A stretch of DNA of 64,000 bases from Paenibacillus sabuli (GCF_014705605.1 NZ_JACXIZ010000028.1:1-64000), one strand, 5' to 3'; positions 8,180 to 17,115 are shown, counted from the stretch's first letter. A program made the numbers and translations. The notes: generated by a model not told the origin, from the sequence alone.

Positions 8180-9406
8180 ATGAAGAAGAAGTCTCTGCTT
8201 ATCCTCGCCGCAGCAATTGCGGTTTTGCTTGTGGCGACCTTCTTGTTGGGCAATCGGGACGAGGTCGTGCCGCTGGAGGACGGGCACCAGGCGGGCGAGG
8301 CGGCTGAGGCTGAGACCTCGATGCCTCATGAAGCTCCGTTGGTAGCACAGGAGGCACAGGAAGAGCCGTCGCCGGCGATGGATGCAGGATCGACCGCGGA
8401 CCCGCAGCGAGCGGGAGAGCGGTCCGACGGTGTGCCAGCAGCAGGAGCGTCAGGCGAAGCGTCGGACGGCGAGAGGCCGGCGGCAGGCGAAGCCCCGGCG
8501 TCCGATGAGGCCGGAGCTGATGCGCCGGGGGCCGATGCACCTGAGCCGGAATCATCGGCGCCTGCAGACGCAGCATCCGAATCATCCGAATCCGCAGCGC
8601 CCGCAATTCCGACGGAGTCGAGCGGGGCGGTCTCGGCGTCCGAAGAGGAGCCGAGCGCCGCAGTGCCCGCAGCCGAGTCGCCCCCGGTTGAGGAAGCGCC
8701 TGACACCGGCGCAGAGCCGGGGCGCGGCGAACCGGCGGCACCGGGCAGGCCGGCGAGCGAACCGCCGTCCTCGGGCGGCCTGGAGCCGGAGCGCCCGGCT
8801 GCGCCCCAACCGGATGACGCGGCAGCGCCGCCGTCCGAGCAATCGCCCGCGGCGGGCCAGGAGGACAATCAGACCGAGCCTCAGACGCAGGCCTCGGCAG
8901 GGGACAAGGACCGCTACCTGACGGACCCGGTGCCGGAAGGCAAGCCGGAGCCGGTGGAGTGGCAGGAGGTCGAAGTCGACAAAGCGAAAGCGCGCACGGC
9001 CACGTTGTCGGTCACGGCGAAGACGATTCTGAACAACCTCGACCTGCTTGACGAAGACAAGCTGGAGGTGCTGCCGGGCGACGGCGTCATCTATGCCGAG
9101 CAGACGGTGACGTTTTACGAAGGCGAATCGGTGTTTGATGTGCTGCTCAGAGAGATGAAGGCAAGCAAAATCCACATGGAATTCGAGATGACGCCGATTT
9201 ACAACAGTCATTATGTGGAAGGCATCCACAATCTTTACGAGTTCGATTGCGGCGAACTGAGCGGCTGGATGTATAAGGTGAACGACTGGTTTCCCAACTA
9301 CGGCGCAAGCCGGTACCAATTGGAGCCCGGCGACCGGATCGAGTGGGTGTATACGTGCGATCTGGGCCGGGACATCGGCGGATCGGCGGTCGCGGGCGGA
9401 AGATGA
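8180..9406 (+). CDS. Membrane-tethered DUF4430 (transcobalamin beta-domain-like) protein with long disordered stalk
   Basis: 408 residues, starting four bases after the stop of the previous gene. Residues 1-26 form a Lys-rich start plus one hydrophobic helix with no lipobox cysteine, so it is probably an uncleaved membrane anchor. Residues about 27-272 are a low-complexity Ala/Pro/Glu/Ser/Gly stalk, long enough to cross a Gram-positive wall. The C-terminal DUF4430 domain (about 273-405) carries SGWMYKVNDWFPNYGAS and PGDRIEWVYT, nearly identical in pattern to both DUF4430 domains of the giant protein. The final codons overlap the start of the ECF T gene (ATGA), so the protein is probably coupled to the transporter. 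I infer that it hands ligand from the wall to the membrane S component. Confidence 0.82.
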   Translation: MKKKSLLILAAAIAVLLVATFLLGNRDEVVPLEDGHQAGEAAEAETSMPHEAPLVAQEAQEEPSPAMDAGSTADPQRAGERSDGVPAAGASGEASDGERPAAGEAPASDEAGADAPGADAPEPESSAPADAASESSESAAPAIPTESSGAVSASEEEPSAAVPAAESPPVEEAPDTGAEPGRGEPAAPGRPASEPPSSGGLEPERPAAPQPDDAAAPPSEQSPAAGQEDNQTEPQTQASAGDKDRYLTDPVPEGKPEPVEWQEVEVDKAKARTATLSVTAKTILNNLDLLDEDKLEVLPGDGVIYAEQTVTFYEGESVFDVLLREMKASKIHMEFEMTPIYNSHYVEGIHNLYEFDCGELSGWMYKVNDWFPNYGASRYQLEPGDRIEWVYTCDLGRDIGGSAVAGGR

Positions 9407-10299
9407 GCAAGCGGAACAGCTTTGCAAGCCTGCACCCGGCCGTGCTTTTTGCCTATTTTGCTGCCGTCATCGGCTGCAGCATGTTTTTCACGCATCCGCT
9501 CTTTCAAGCGCTGTCGCTGCTTGGCGCATTTTCCTATTCTGTACTGGTCAAAGGGCGGACGGGCTGGGTGTTCAATACGCTTTATATGCTGCCCGTCCTG
9601 CTGCTGATGGCGATCTGGAACCCGCTGTTCAACCATCAAGGCGTGACCATTTTGTTTTACCTGGACAGCGGCAACCCTGTGACCCTGGAGTCGGTGCTGT
9701 ACGGGGCGTCGGCGGCAGTCATGTTCGTGACGGTCATCCTGTGGTTTTCTTGCGTGAATGCGGTGATGACCTCCGACAAAATCATCTACTTGTTCGGCCG
9801 CGTGCTGCCGGCGTTCTCACTGCTTTTCTCCATGGTGCTCCGCTTCGTCCCGCGGTATGCGGACAAGGCGCGCGAAATCTCGCTCGCGCAAAAAGGCATC
9901 GGGCGGGATGTCTCGCAGGGGAGCTGGCTGCAGCGTGCGAAAAACGGCATGCGCATCCTGTCGATCCTGACGACCTGGGCGCTCGAAAATGCGATCGAGA
10001 CGGCCGACTCGATGAAATCGCGAGGGTACGGCTTGCCGGGGCGGACCAGCTTCTCGCTGTTCCGCCTTGACCGCAGAGATGCGGCGATGTTAGGCGGGAT
10101 GGCGATTCTGATGGCAATCGTTCTGACCGGGGCCGCTCTGGGGATGAATGCGATGCGCTTTTTCCCGTCGATCCGCACCGCCGAGCCTTCCGTATTTCGC
10201 ACAGCGGCGCTGGTCGCCTATCTGCTATTCTGTCTGTTGCCGGTTATCCTTACGATTCAGGAGGAACGAAGGTGGAAGCGTATCGAATCGAGCATTTAA
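9403..10299 (+). CDS. ecfT: ECF transporter transmembrane (T) component
   Basis: 298 residues. The ATG at 9403 overlaps the upstream stop (ATGA) and is preferred to an earlier in-frame start that would lie wholly inside the preceding gene. About six membrane helices are visible, with the long cytoplasmic coupling region in the middle. The motif SMKSRGYG near residue 210 is the conserved Arg-Gly coupling-helix signature that docks on the ATPases. EcfT couples ATP hydrolysis to toppling of the substrate-binding S component. Its end overlaps the start of the ATPase gene by 28 bases, a tight operon arrangement that supports a dedicated transporter. Confidence 0.88.
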   Translation: MSKRNSFASLHPAVLFAYFAAVIGCSMFFTHPLFQALSLLGAFSYSVLVKGRTGWVFNTLYMLPVLLLMAIWNPLFNHQGVTILFYLDSGNPVTLESVLYGASAAVMFVTVILWFSCVNAVMTSDKIIYLFGRVLPAFSLLFSMVLRFVPRYADKAREISLAQKGIGRDVSQGSWLQRAKNGMRILSILTTWALENAIETADSMKSRGYGLPGRTSFSLFRLDRRDAAMLGGMAILMAIVLTGAALGMNAMRFFPSIRTAEPSVFRTAALVAYLLFCLLPVILTIQEERRWKRIESSI

Positions 10300-11912
10300 G
10301 TTTTTCTTACCCGGACCAGCCGAGCCGCGTTTTGGATGACATCTCGTTATCCATTCGGCACGGCGAATTTGTGACGCTGTGCGGGAAGTCGGGCTCGGGC
10401 AAGAGCACCCTGCTGCGCCATCTGAAGTCGGGATTGACGCCGCATGGGGCGCGAGAGGGCGACATTTGCTACGAGGGGATGACGCTGGCGCATGTCGAGC
10501 CGAGGCGCCAAGCCGCCGAGATCGGGTATGTGCTGCAAAATCCGGATAACCAGATTGTCACGGACAAAGTATGGCACGAGCTGGCCTTCGGTCTGGAGAG
10601 CCTGGGCTTCGACACCCCGACGATCCGGCTGCGCGTTGCCGAGATGGCCAGTTTTTTTGGCATACAGGACTGGTTTCATCACAAGGTAGGCGCACTCTCG
10701 GGCGGGCAGAAGCAAATGCTGAATCTGGCCTCCGTCATGGCGATGCAGCCGTCCGTGCTCGTTCTGGACGAGCCGACGGCGATGCTGGACCCGATTGCGG
10801 CAGTGGAGTTTTTGGAAACCTTGAAGCGCATCAACCGGGATCTCGGTACGACGGTCGTGCTGTCCGAGCATCGGCTGGAGGAGGTGCTGGACCGCAGCGA
10901 CCGGCTGGTCGTCCTGGGTCGGGGGCGCATCATCGCCGACGGCCCGCCCCGTAGTGTCGGCGATACGCTCTATCGACTCGATCACCCGATGTGCCTCGCG
11001 ATGCCGGCGGCGATGCAGATCGGCAAAGCGTTGCAGCCGGAAGGCGGCTGCCTGCTCACCGTCAACGAAGGCCGGCAGCGCGTCTCACAGGCCGCGCGAG
11101 GGCATGTGCGACCCGGAGCGCCTGTGCCCGGGCGCCGGTCCGATCCTGAACGGACGCCCAAGACCGCGTTGCAGCTGCGGGAGGTGTGGTACCGCTATGC
11201 CAAGACCGCGCCGGATGTCGTGAAGGATCTGTCCCTCGACGTCCTGGAGGGGGAGTGGTACAGCATCGTCGGGGGCAACGGCACCGGCAAGACGACCGCG
11301 TTGACGCTGATGGCCGGCGTGCGGAAGCCGTATCGCGGGAAAATCATGCACGCTGAAGTGTCTCGCCCCATGGCGCTGCTGCCGCAGAACCCGCAGCAGC
11401 TATTTGTGCGAAAAAGCGTAGAGCTCGAGCTTCGGGAAATGCGCGCCGCCACGGGCGCGACCAAAGCGGAGCAGGAGCGGCGGATTAGCGAGGTCGTCGA
11501 GCTCGCGGAGCTGGGCGCTGTTCTGGGGCGGCACCCGTACGATTTGAGCGGCGGCGAGCAGCAACGGGCCGCGCTGGCGAAACTGCTGCTGCTGGAGCCC
11601 CGGTTGCTGCTGCTCGACGAACCGACCAAGGGACTGGACGCGTTTTTCAAAACGAAGCTGGCCGCGATCTTGAAGAAACTGAACGACAAGGGGATAACCA
11701 TCGTCATGGTGTCCCATGATCTTGAATTTTGCGCAAGCCATGCCGATCGATGCGGATTGTTTTTCGACGGGGGGATTGTGACGGCCCGCGAGACGAGGAA
11801 TTTCTTTGCGGGCAATCGCTTCTATACGACTTCAGCGAATCGGATGGCACGGCATCTTTACCCGCAAGCGATCACGATAGAGGATGTGATCAAGCAATGT
11901 CGACCCGGTTAG
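10272..11912 (+). CDS. ECF transporter ATP-binding protein, fused A-A' (two ABC domains)
   Basis: 546 residues from a GTG start preceded by AGGAGGAA. Two complete ABC ATPase halves lie in one chain. The first has Walker A GKSGSGKST near residues 38-46, a Q-loop (LQNPDNQ), signature LSGGQKQ and Walker B VLVLDEPT. The second has Walker A GGNGTGKTT near 333-341, signature LSGGEQQ and Walker B LLLLDEPT followed by the switch sequence SHD. The family normally uses separate EcfA1 and EcfA2 subunits; here they are fused with a roughly 50-residue linker. The protein powers the ECF complex with the T and S components encoded on either side. No housekeeping ECF features are seen, so it is probably a single-substrate module. 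Confidence 0.9.
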   Translation: MEAYRIEHLSFSYPDQPSRVLDDISLSIRHGEFVTLCGKSGSGKSTLLRHLKSGLTPHGAREGDICYEGMTLAHVEPRRQAAEIGYVLQNPDNQIVTDKVWHELAFGLESLGFDTPTIRLRVAEMASFFGIQDWFHHKVGALSGGQKQMLNLASVMAMQPSVLVLDEPTAMLDPIAAVEFLETLKRINRDLGTTVVLSEHRLEEVLDRSDRLVVLGRGRIIADGPPRSVGDTLYRLDHPMCLAMPAAMQIGKALQPEGGCLLTVNEGRQRVSQAARGHVRPGAPVPGRRSDPERTPKTALQLREVWYRYAKTAPDVVKDLSLDVLEGEWYSIVGGNGTGKTTALTLMAGVRKPYRGKIMHAEVSRPMALLPQNPQQLFVRKSVELELREMRAATGATKAEQERRISEVVELAELGAVLGRHPYDLSGGEQQRAALAKLLLLEPRLLLLDEPTKGLDAFFKTKLAAILKKLNDKGITIVMVSHDLEFCASHADRCGLFFDGGIVTARETRNFFAGNRFYTTSANRMARHLYPQAITIEDVIKQCRPG

Positions 11913-12616
11913 GCCGCTACCGGACGGTGATTGCCGCCGTCTTGATCGTAGTCGCGATTCCGTTGACGATTTTGTACGGCGTCTATTCGTTGAATGACCG
12001 CAAATACTATTTTATCAGCCTGTTGATCATCACCTATGCGCTGCTTCCCTTCTTGCTCGTATTCGAGCGAAGGGCGCCGCAAGCGCGCGAGCTCATCGTC
12101 ATCGCGGTATTGTCCGCCATCGCGGTGGCGGGGCGGGCCGCCTTCTTCATGCTCCCGCAGTTCAAGCCCGTTGTTGCGATCGTCATTATCGCGGGTGTAT
12201 CGCTGGGCGCGGAAGCGGGTTTTCTGGTTGGGGTGCTGAGCGGCTTCGTGTCCAACTTTTTCTTTGGCCAGGGCCCCTGGACGCCATGGCAGATGTTTTG
12301 CTTCGGCATCATCGGCTATCTGGCCGGGGTGCTGTTCCGCAAGGGCAGGCTGAGCCGGAGCAAGCTTTCGTTATGCGTATTTGGCGGGGCGGCCACGTAC
12401 GTGCTGTACGGCGGCGTGATCAACATCGGCAGCCTGCTGATGTTCTCGGCCGAGTTCTCATGGGAGGCGCTGCTGGCCGCATACGCTTCGGCGATCGGCT
12501 TTGATCTCGTACATGCCGTCGCGACGGTCGTCTTCCTGTTCGTGCTTTCACAGACGATGCTGGAGAAGCTGGAGCGGATCAAGTCGAAATACGGCTTGCT
12601 GGATCGCGGGGGATGA
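11897..12616 (+). CDS. ECF transporter substrate-specific (S) component, predicted cobalamin or corrinoid
   Basis: 239 residues. The ATG at 11897 overlaps the ATPase end by 16 bases; earlier in-frame starts lie deep inside the ATPase gene. Two N-terminal hydrophobic helices precede a typical S-component core of about six helices, including a small-residue-rich stretch (AVLSAIAVAGRAAFF) and the segment GFLVGVLSGFVSNFFFGQGP-WTPWQM, followed by GYLAG. The S component binds the vitamin in the membrane. Substrate assignment rests on the cobalamin riboswitch and the DUF4430 neighbours, not on recognised binding residues. The family may be the CblT/CbrT type described for B12 or its precursors, but I cannot confirm which. 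A bidirectional hairpin ends the operon at 12679. Confidence 0.8.
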   Translation: MSTRLGRYRTVIAAVLIVVAIPLTILYGVYSLNDRKYYFISLLIITYALLPFLLVFERRAPQARELIVIAVLSAIAVAGRAAFFMLPQFKPVVAIVIIAGVSLGAEAGFLVGVLSGFVSNFFFGQGPWTPWQMFCFGIIGYLAGVLFRKGRLSRSKLSLCVFGGAATYVLYGGVINIGSLLMFSAEFSWEALLAAYASAIGFDLVHAVATVVFLFVLSQTMLEKLERIKSKYGLLDRGG

Positions 12617-12678
12617 CAGAGCTTCGGGCATGCGCAAATTGATTGGGTAAAATTGGCGATACTCGCCTAAAACAATAT

Positions 12679-12713
12679 GCACAAAGGGAGCCGGCCCTCG
12701 GCTCCCTTTGTGC
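12679..12713. terminator. Perfect 14-bp hairpin between convergent genes
   Basis: GCACAAAGGGAGCC and GGCTCCCTTTGTGC pair perfectly around a seven-base loop. On the plus strand no T-run follows. On the minus strand the hairpin is followed by ATTGTTTT, so it can end the rhamnosidase transcript and may also stop or protect the ECF operon transcript. Confidence 0.75.
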
Positions 12714-12774
12714 GCTGGTCTTGAAACTGTCAATCCCGTACGTTCAGATAGTCTGATAGCTGTTGAGGTTCAAA

Positions 12775-15750
12775 TTAATAACCGATCCTAAGCTCGCGCA
12801 GCACGAGCTCCAGATCGTCCGGGGCGGCGATGTCGAGCTCGACTCCTTGCGGCGCCTCGACCCGCAGGTAGAAGCGTCCGGTCGCCAGGTCTGCCTGCCA
12901 CTCGACGTCGATGCATCCGCCGCCCGGCAGCGGCACGGCGCCGCGCGCCCGCGTCAGTCCGCACAGCTGCGGCTGCACTGCCACGCGCGTCCACCCCGGC
13001 GTCAGTCCGCGCACGCCGAGCGCGTAGGCGCCCAGGAAGTACGCCGGGCCGGCCGACCAGGCGTGACAGTGGCTGCGCGTCGGCGGGGACGGGTGGCCGT
13101 CCCGCACCAGCTCCGGCAGCTGCGCCTCTTCCAGGCCGTCCGCGCGCTGCTCCGGCGAGATGCTGCTGCCGATGAACACCTCCCAGCAGGTCGTGGCGTC
13201 ATGCTCGACCATGACGCCGTAGCTGCGCCGGATGTCGTCCGCCAGCAGATCATAGCGTCCGAGCCGCGCCATCGCCTCATGCAGGAAGAAGGACATGAAC
13301 GGGCTGCCGATCTGCACGAATGCCGCCGGCGGCTGCTCCAGATAGCGCGCCAGCCGAGCCGCGCGCTCGCCCTGCGGGATGTCGCATAGCAGCGCGACGA
13401 CCTGCGCCTGCATGCTGATCGTCTGCGACAGCGAGCCGTCCGGGCGAATGCAATCGACATAGGCCTGGCGCGACTCGTCCCACAGCAGTCGGTCGACGCA
13501 TTCGCGCAGCTTATCCGCCTCAGCCACGTAGCGCGCGGCGTCCTCCTGATCCTGCACCGCCTCCGCAACGTAGGCGGCGTCGCGCAGCGCCTTGACGAGG
13601 AACATATTCTGCGGCGTGACGATGCCGTCCCGTGGTTGTTCGAAATTGCCCCACTCCAGCAGGTTCCAGCCTTGATGGACGAACAGGCCGTCCGGCTGCA
13701 GCCGCCCCAGGAACGCTTCCAGTGCCGCCCGCATCTGCGGCCAGATGTCGCGGGCGAAGGCGAGCGAGCCGGTATAGTCGTAGTATTCGCGGCAGGCGGT
13801 CACCCAGAACAGCGTCCAGTTCGGAATGACGCTGTTCCAGCCGCTGGGCACCTGATCGGCGTACAGCGGCGACTGGAAGGCGGACCCCGGCACGAGCCGC
13901 AGGCAGCGCTCGACGATCGGACTGCTGCCGAAGGCGTAGTAGCTCACCAGCGCTTCGTTGCGCGCGTCGCCGACCCAGAATACCTGCTCGAAGGCTGGAC
14001 AGTCGACGAACGTATCCTCCATGCACATGCGTGTCGTCTCGCGGCTAATGTGCCAGATCCGCTCAAGCAGCGCGTCGCTCGATTGGAAGCGGCCGAGCTC
14101 GGCGACCGGATAGGTGCTGAGACGCAGCTGCAGGTCGTACAGCCGCAGCGGCCGCTGCGCGCCGCGTACGGCGATCTGCACATAGCGCAGCCCGCGCCGG
14201 ATCGGCGAGACATAGCGCTGGCGACCCTCGGCGGTGACGTAGCGCATCGTATTATCCAATTGATAGGTATGCTGGAGCCAGCCGCGCCGCATGTATTCGA
14301 AGCCGTACAAGTCCAGCGTCGTACCCGCCTCGGCCTCGATCTCGAAGGCGAGATAGCCGGTCAGCTCACGGCCGAAGTCGACGATCAGCTCGGTGTCCGC
14401 GCCCGGCTCCAGCGGCAGCGCTGCGCCGTCCGGACCGGCCGCGAGCGCGAGCTGCAGCTCGTGGGGGACCGGCAGCTCGCGCGCCTCGCTGGTCCATACG
14501 GCGTGGGTAAATGTGTCCTCCAGATTGACGAGCGCGGGCGGCACCGGGGCGAGCCAATCGGATAGGGCGGTCAGCTCTTCCACTGAAGCTGCTGCCGCAG
14601 CGCGGGCGTAGGCGGGATGCCCGCGCCGCAGCTCCCGCGTCTGCTGATGGTCGATGACCTCGACGGTATCGAACGGGCCGATCGCCGTGAAGGCGCTATC
14701 GCTCTCGTCGTCCAGCGCTCGCACACGCAGCGGCACGTCGCTGTCGAAGGCGATGTGATAGCCGTGGCCGTGCGTCTGACCGCTGACGTCCAGCACGATC
14801 AGATGCTCGCCCGCCTCCAGCGGTACGGCCGCGTAGCGCTCCGGCCTCTCGCCGGACCAGGCGGCCTCCGGCGGCGCGACGCCGTCGACCGTGACGCGCA
14901 GCGGCAGGCGCCCGTCGTCGACGGAGCCGATCGTCAGCGTGCCGCGGCCGGCCAGATGGATGCGCGCGGCCAGCAGACCGACGAGCTGGATGTTGTTGGC
15001 ATGAGCGGCGCTCTCCGGGGCGAACAGGCTGCGCACGTCGACGACCGCCGCCCAGGCGATCGGCCGCGTGAAGCGCAGCCGCTCCACGCGCACTGCCCGT
15101 ACCGGCTCTTCGGTCAGGTACGGGATGTCGCGCGGCACCGGCATGCCCCAGGGCGACAGGCCGGCGGGTCCGAGCGTGCGGGCCTTCTCCCAGCTGCTGT
15201 CGTCGAAGCCGGGCTTCGTCCAGTCATCGTTCAGCGCGCGGGCGTCGAAGCGCTCGGTGAAGCCGAGCTGGCACGAGATGCGCGAGGTATGCGCATCGTA
15301 GCCGGCGTGGACCTGCGTGCGCCAGTCCTCGTCCGTCGAGGCCAGCACGCGAGGCGAGCGCCGCGCCGCGTCCTGGCCGGGCTGGGCGGCAGCGCCTTGC
15401 GCGTCATCCGTCGCGCTCAGCAGCTCCGCCAGCAGTCCGCCTCGGCCGCGCAAGTATTGGAAGGTCGAGATTCCGTAATGCGTGACCAGCACGGCAATCG
15501 CATTGTCCGCGCCGGGCCGCAGCAGGTGGCCGACCTCATATTCATCATAGCTGAGCTGCTCGGGCCACGAGCGTACCGGGCCGCGTCCGACGAGCGTGCC
15601 GTTGACGTACAGCACATACCGGGAGTCGGCGGTGATCCGCAGCCGCGCATCTGGCGCGGGCTGCTCCAGCCGTACGCTTTGGCGGAAGCAATGCCACCCA
15701 TTGCGCGGGCTCGGCGCACCGTTGTCCCATATCCATTTCCCTTGCCACAT
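12775..15750 (-). CDS. GH78-type alpha-L-rhamnosidase
   Basis: 991 residues with no signal peptide, so probably cytoplasmic and acting on imported rhamnose-containing oligosaccharides or glycosides. The N-terminus has the beta-sandwich carbohydrate-binding start of the family (WIWDNG, YVLYVNG). The central alpha/alpha barrel has DCPAFEQVFWVGDARNEAL, the region holding the acidic catalytic residues of GH78 (family form DCPxRxERxGWxGD). Downstream are WTLFWVTACREYYDYTGS and a C-terminal beta domain. Here Glu-Gln replaces the usual Arg-Asp-Glu-Arg stretch, so a divergent subfamily is possible. It is transcribed away from an AraC regulator 198 bases upstream, which probably controls it. Confidence 0.85.
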   Translation of the reverse strand: MWQGKWIWDNGAPSPRNGWHCFRQSVRLEQPAPDARLRITADSRYVLYVNGTLVGRGPVRSWPEQLSYDEYEVGHLLRPGADNAIAVLVTHYGISTFQYLRGRGGLLAELLSATDDAQGAAAQPGQDAARRSPRVLASTDEDWRTQVHAGYDAHTSRISCQLGFTERFDARALNDDWTKPGFDDSSWEKARTLGPAGLSPWGMPVPRDIPYLTEEPVRAVRVERLRFTRPIAWAAVVDVRSLFAPESAAHANNIQLVGLLAARIHLAGRGTLTIGSVDDGRLPLRVTVDGVAPPEAAWSGERPERYAAVPLEAGEHLIVLDVSGQTHGHGYHIAFDSDVPLRVRALDDESDSAFTAIGPFDTVEVIDHQQTRELRRGHPAYARAAAAASVEELTALSDWLAPVPPALVNLEDTFTHAVWTSEARELPVPHELQLALAAGPDGAALPLEPGADTELIVDFGRELTGYLAFEIEAEAGTTLDLYGFEYMRRGWLQHTYQLDNTMRYVTAEGRQRYVSPIRRGLRYVQIAVRGAQRPLRLYDLQLRLSTYPVAELGRFQSSDALLERIWHISRETTRMCMEDTFVDCPAFEQVFWVGDARNEALVSYYAFGSSPIVERCLRLVPGSAFQSPLYADQVPSGWNSVIPNWTLFWVTACREYYDYTGSLAFARDIWPQMRAALEAFLGRLQPDGLFVHQGWNLLEWGNFEQPRDGIVTPQNMFLVKALRDAAYVAEAVQDQEDAARYVAEADKLRECVDRLLWDESRQAYVDCIRPDGSLSQTISMQAQVVALLCDIPQGERAARLARYLEQPPAAFVQIGSPFMSFFLHEAMARLGRYDLLADDIRRSYGVMVEHDATTCWEVFIGSSISPEQRADGLEEAQLPELVRDGHPSPPTRSHCHAWSAGPAYFLGAYALGVRGLTPGWTRVAVQPQLCGLTRARGAVPLPGGGCIDVEWQADLATGRFYLRVEAPQGVELDIAAPDDLELVLRELRIGY

Positions 15751-15948
15751 CTTGCATCTCCATCCCTTCTGTCACGAGAAGTAGCCGACTGTTCCCGCAT
15801 TTGCGGGTTGCAGGGCAATCGCTTTCATTATAAAGTGTAGAGAACGGATAATTCTAAGACGATTCGGACATGATGTGGCGGCAATTCGGCTATGGTGCAG
15901 CGAAATTGAGCAGTCATCGAAGCCAGGGAAGGGAAGAGGGCAAGGCAT

Positions 15949-16947
15949 ATGGGGGTCAAACGAACGATTATCACGACTTCGCGGGAGCTCTATCTGAATA
16001 CTCCGTTGCCGCTGCATGTCAACCGGATGACGGAGAGCTTCGAGCTGGAGCAGCATCGCCACGAATTCATCGAGTTGAATTATGTAAGCGAAGGACGCGG
16101 CTTTCACTATATTGAGGAAGAGCGGATGCCGGTCGCGCGCGGCGATCTGTTTTATTTGCCGCTCGGGGTCTCGCACGTCTTTCGCCCGGCTGCGGCAGGA
16201 GGAGACGGGGGCCGCTTAATTGTGCACAACTGCCTGTTCGACGGCCGCTTGCTGGAGCGCCTGACGCCGGCATACGGGAGCGAACCCGGCATGGCGCCGC
16301 TGACGCCTGCGGCCTATCCGGAGCAAGGCTGGCTGCACGCGCGCGACGAAGATGGCTTTGCGGGGCGGGTGTTTCGGGACCTGCTGGAGGAGTTTGCGTC
16401 CAAGCGACCCGGCTTCGAGGCAATGATGATTGCCAGCCTCGTGCGGGTGCTCGTCTATTTGCGGCGTGCCGCGGCGGATGCGCCGGATTCGGCATCCGGC
16501 TCGCCGGTGGGCTCGGCGCCCGGCCTGGCTTCCGGCTCGACATCCGGCGTTGCATCCGCAGGAGAGCGCCATGGCGGCAGGGAGGCGGCGACAGACGCGC
16601 CGGTCGTGCGCGGCGTCCCGAGTCTCGCCTCGCGCATCGATGAGGCGGCGCGCCTGGTCGCCCGCGAGCCGCACGTCTCTTACACGGTTCAGGCGCTGGC
16701 GGATGCGGCCGGCGTGAGCGAGCGCCATTTTCGGCGCCGCTTCGCGGAGCGGCTCGGCATGCCGTTCACGAGCTACGTCCATGCGCATCGCATCGAATTG
16801 GCATGCCGGCTGCTTGCGGAGGGCGGTCACAAGATTGCCGCCGTCGCCGACTTCTCCGGATACCGCGATCTGTCGTTCTTCAATCGTCTCTTCAAATCCA
16901 AAACCGGCCTCACACCGCGCCAATACCGCGCGCAGCATCGTCGCTAG
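15949..16947 (+). CDS. AraC-family transcriptional regulator with cupin sensor domain
   Basis: 332 residues, ATG start after a purine-rich GGGAAGGGAAGAGG. The N-terminus (about 1-150) is a cupin-like sugar-sensing domain (HRHEFIELNYVSEGRG, GDLFYLPLGVSH). A Ser/Gly/Ala-rich low-complexity insert follows at about 180-220. The C-terminus has the two AraC helix-turn-helix motifs (VQALADAAGVSERHFRRRF and IAAVADFSGYRDLSFFNRLF) with the closing FKSKTGLTPRQYR. Divergent placement from the rhamnosidase suggests that it activates that gene in response to rhamnose or a glycoside; this is inference. The Ala/Ser/Gly insert is unusual for the family. Confidence 0.88.
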   Translation: MGVKRTIITTSRELYLNTPLPLHVNRMTESFELEQHRHEFIELNYVSEGRGFHYIEEERMPVARGDLFYLPLGVSHVFRPAAAGGDGGRLIVHNCLFDGRLLERLTPAYGSEPGMAPLTPAAYPEQGWLHARDEDGFAGRVFRDLLEEFASKRPGFEAMMIASLVRVLVYLRRAAADAPDSASGSPVGSAPGLASGSTSGVASAGERHGGREAATDAPVVRGVPSLASRIDEAARLVAREPHVSYTVQALADAAGVSERHFRRRFAERLGMPFTSYVHAHRIELACRLLAEGGHKIAAVADFSGYRDLSFFNRLFKSKTGLTPRQYRAQHRR

Positions 16948-17067
16948 GGACACGGGACGATGCTAATCTCACCTCTTAACGAGCTTGCGAGCGTATTTTA
17001 ACGAAAAAGAAAGATGTAAGCGGTTAGATGAACCTTCATTGACCTGCTGAGTGATTGACACGACGCC

Positions 17068-17096
17068 TTGAAGGGCGTATATTTTATGCATAAATA
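17068..17096 (+). promoter_or_regulatory. Candidate promoter of the marR-MFS operon
   Basis: TTGAAG at 17068-17073, a 17-bp spacer and TAAATA at 17091-17096 form a plausible sigma-A promoter. The predicted start near 17103 falls inside the inverted repeat at 17097-17115, the usual geometry for autorepression by a MarR protein. Confidence 0.5.
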
Positions 17097-17115
17097 AATT
17101 AGTACTAAACTAATT
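17097..17115 (+). promoter_or_regulatory. Candidate MarR operator
   Basis: AATTAGT and ACTAATT form a perfect inverted repeat separated by five bases. The centre also contains the ten-base palindrome TTAGTACTAA. It abuts the -10 element of the candidate promoter and lies 95 bases ahead of the MarR start. MarR dimers typically bind palindromes of this size; binding itself is inferred. Confidence 0.55.
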
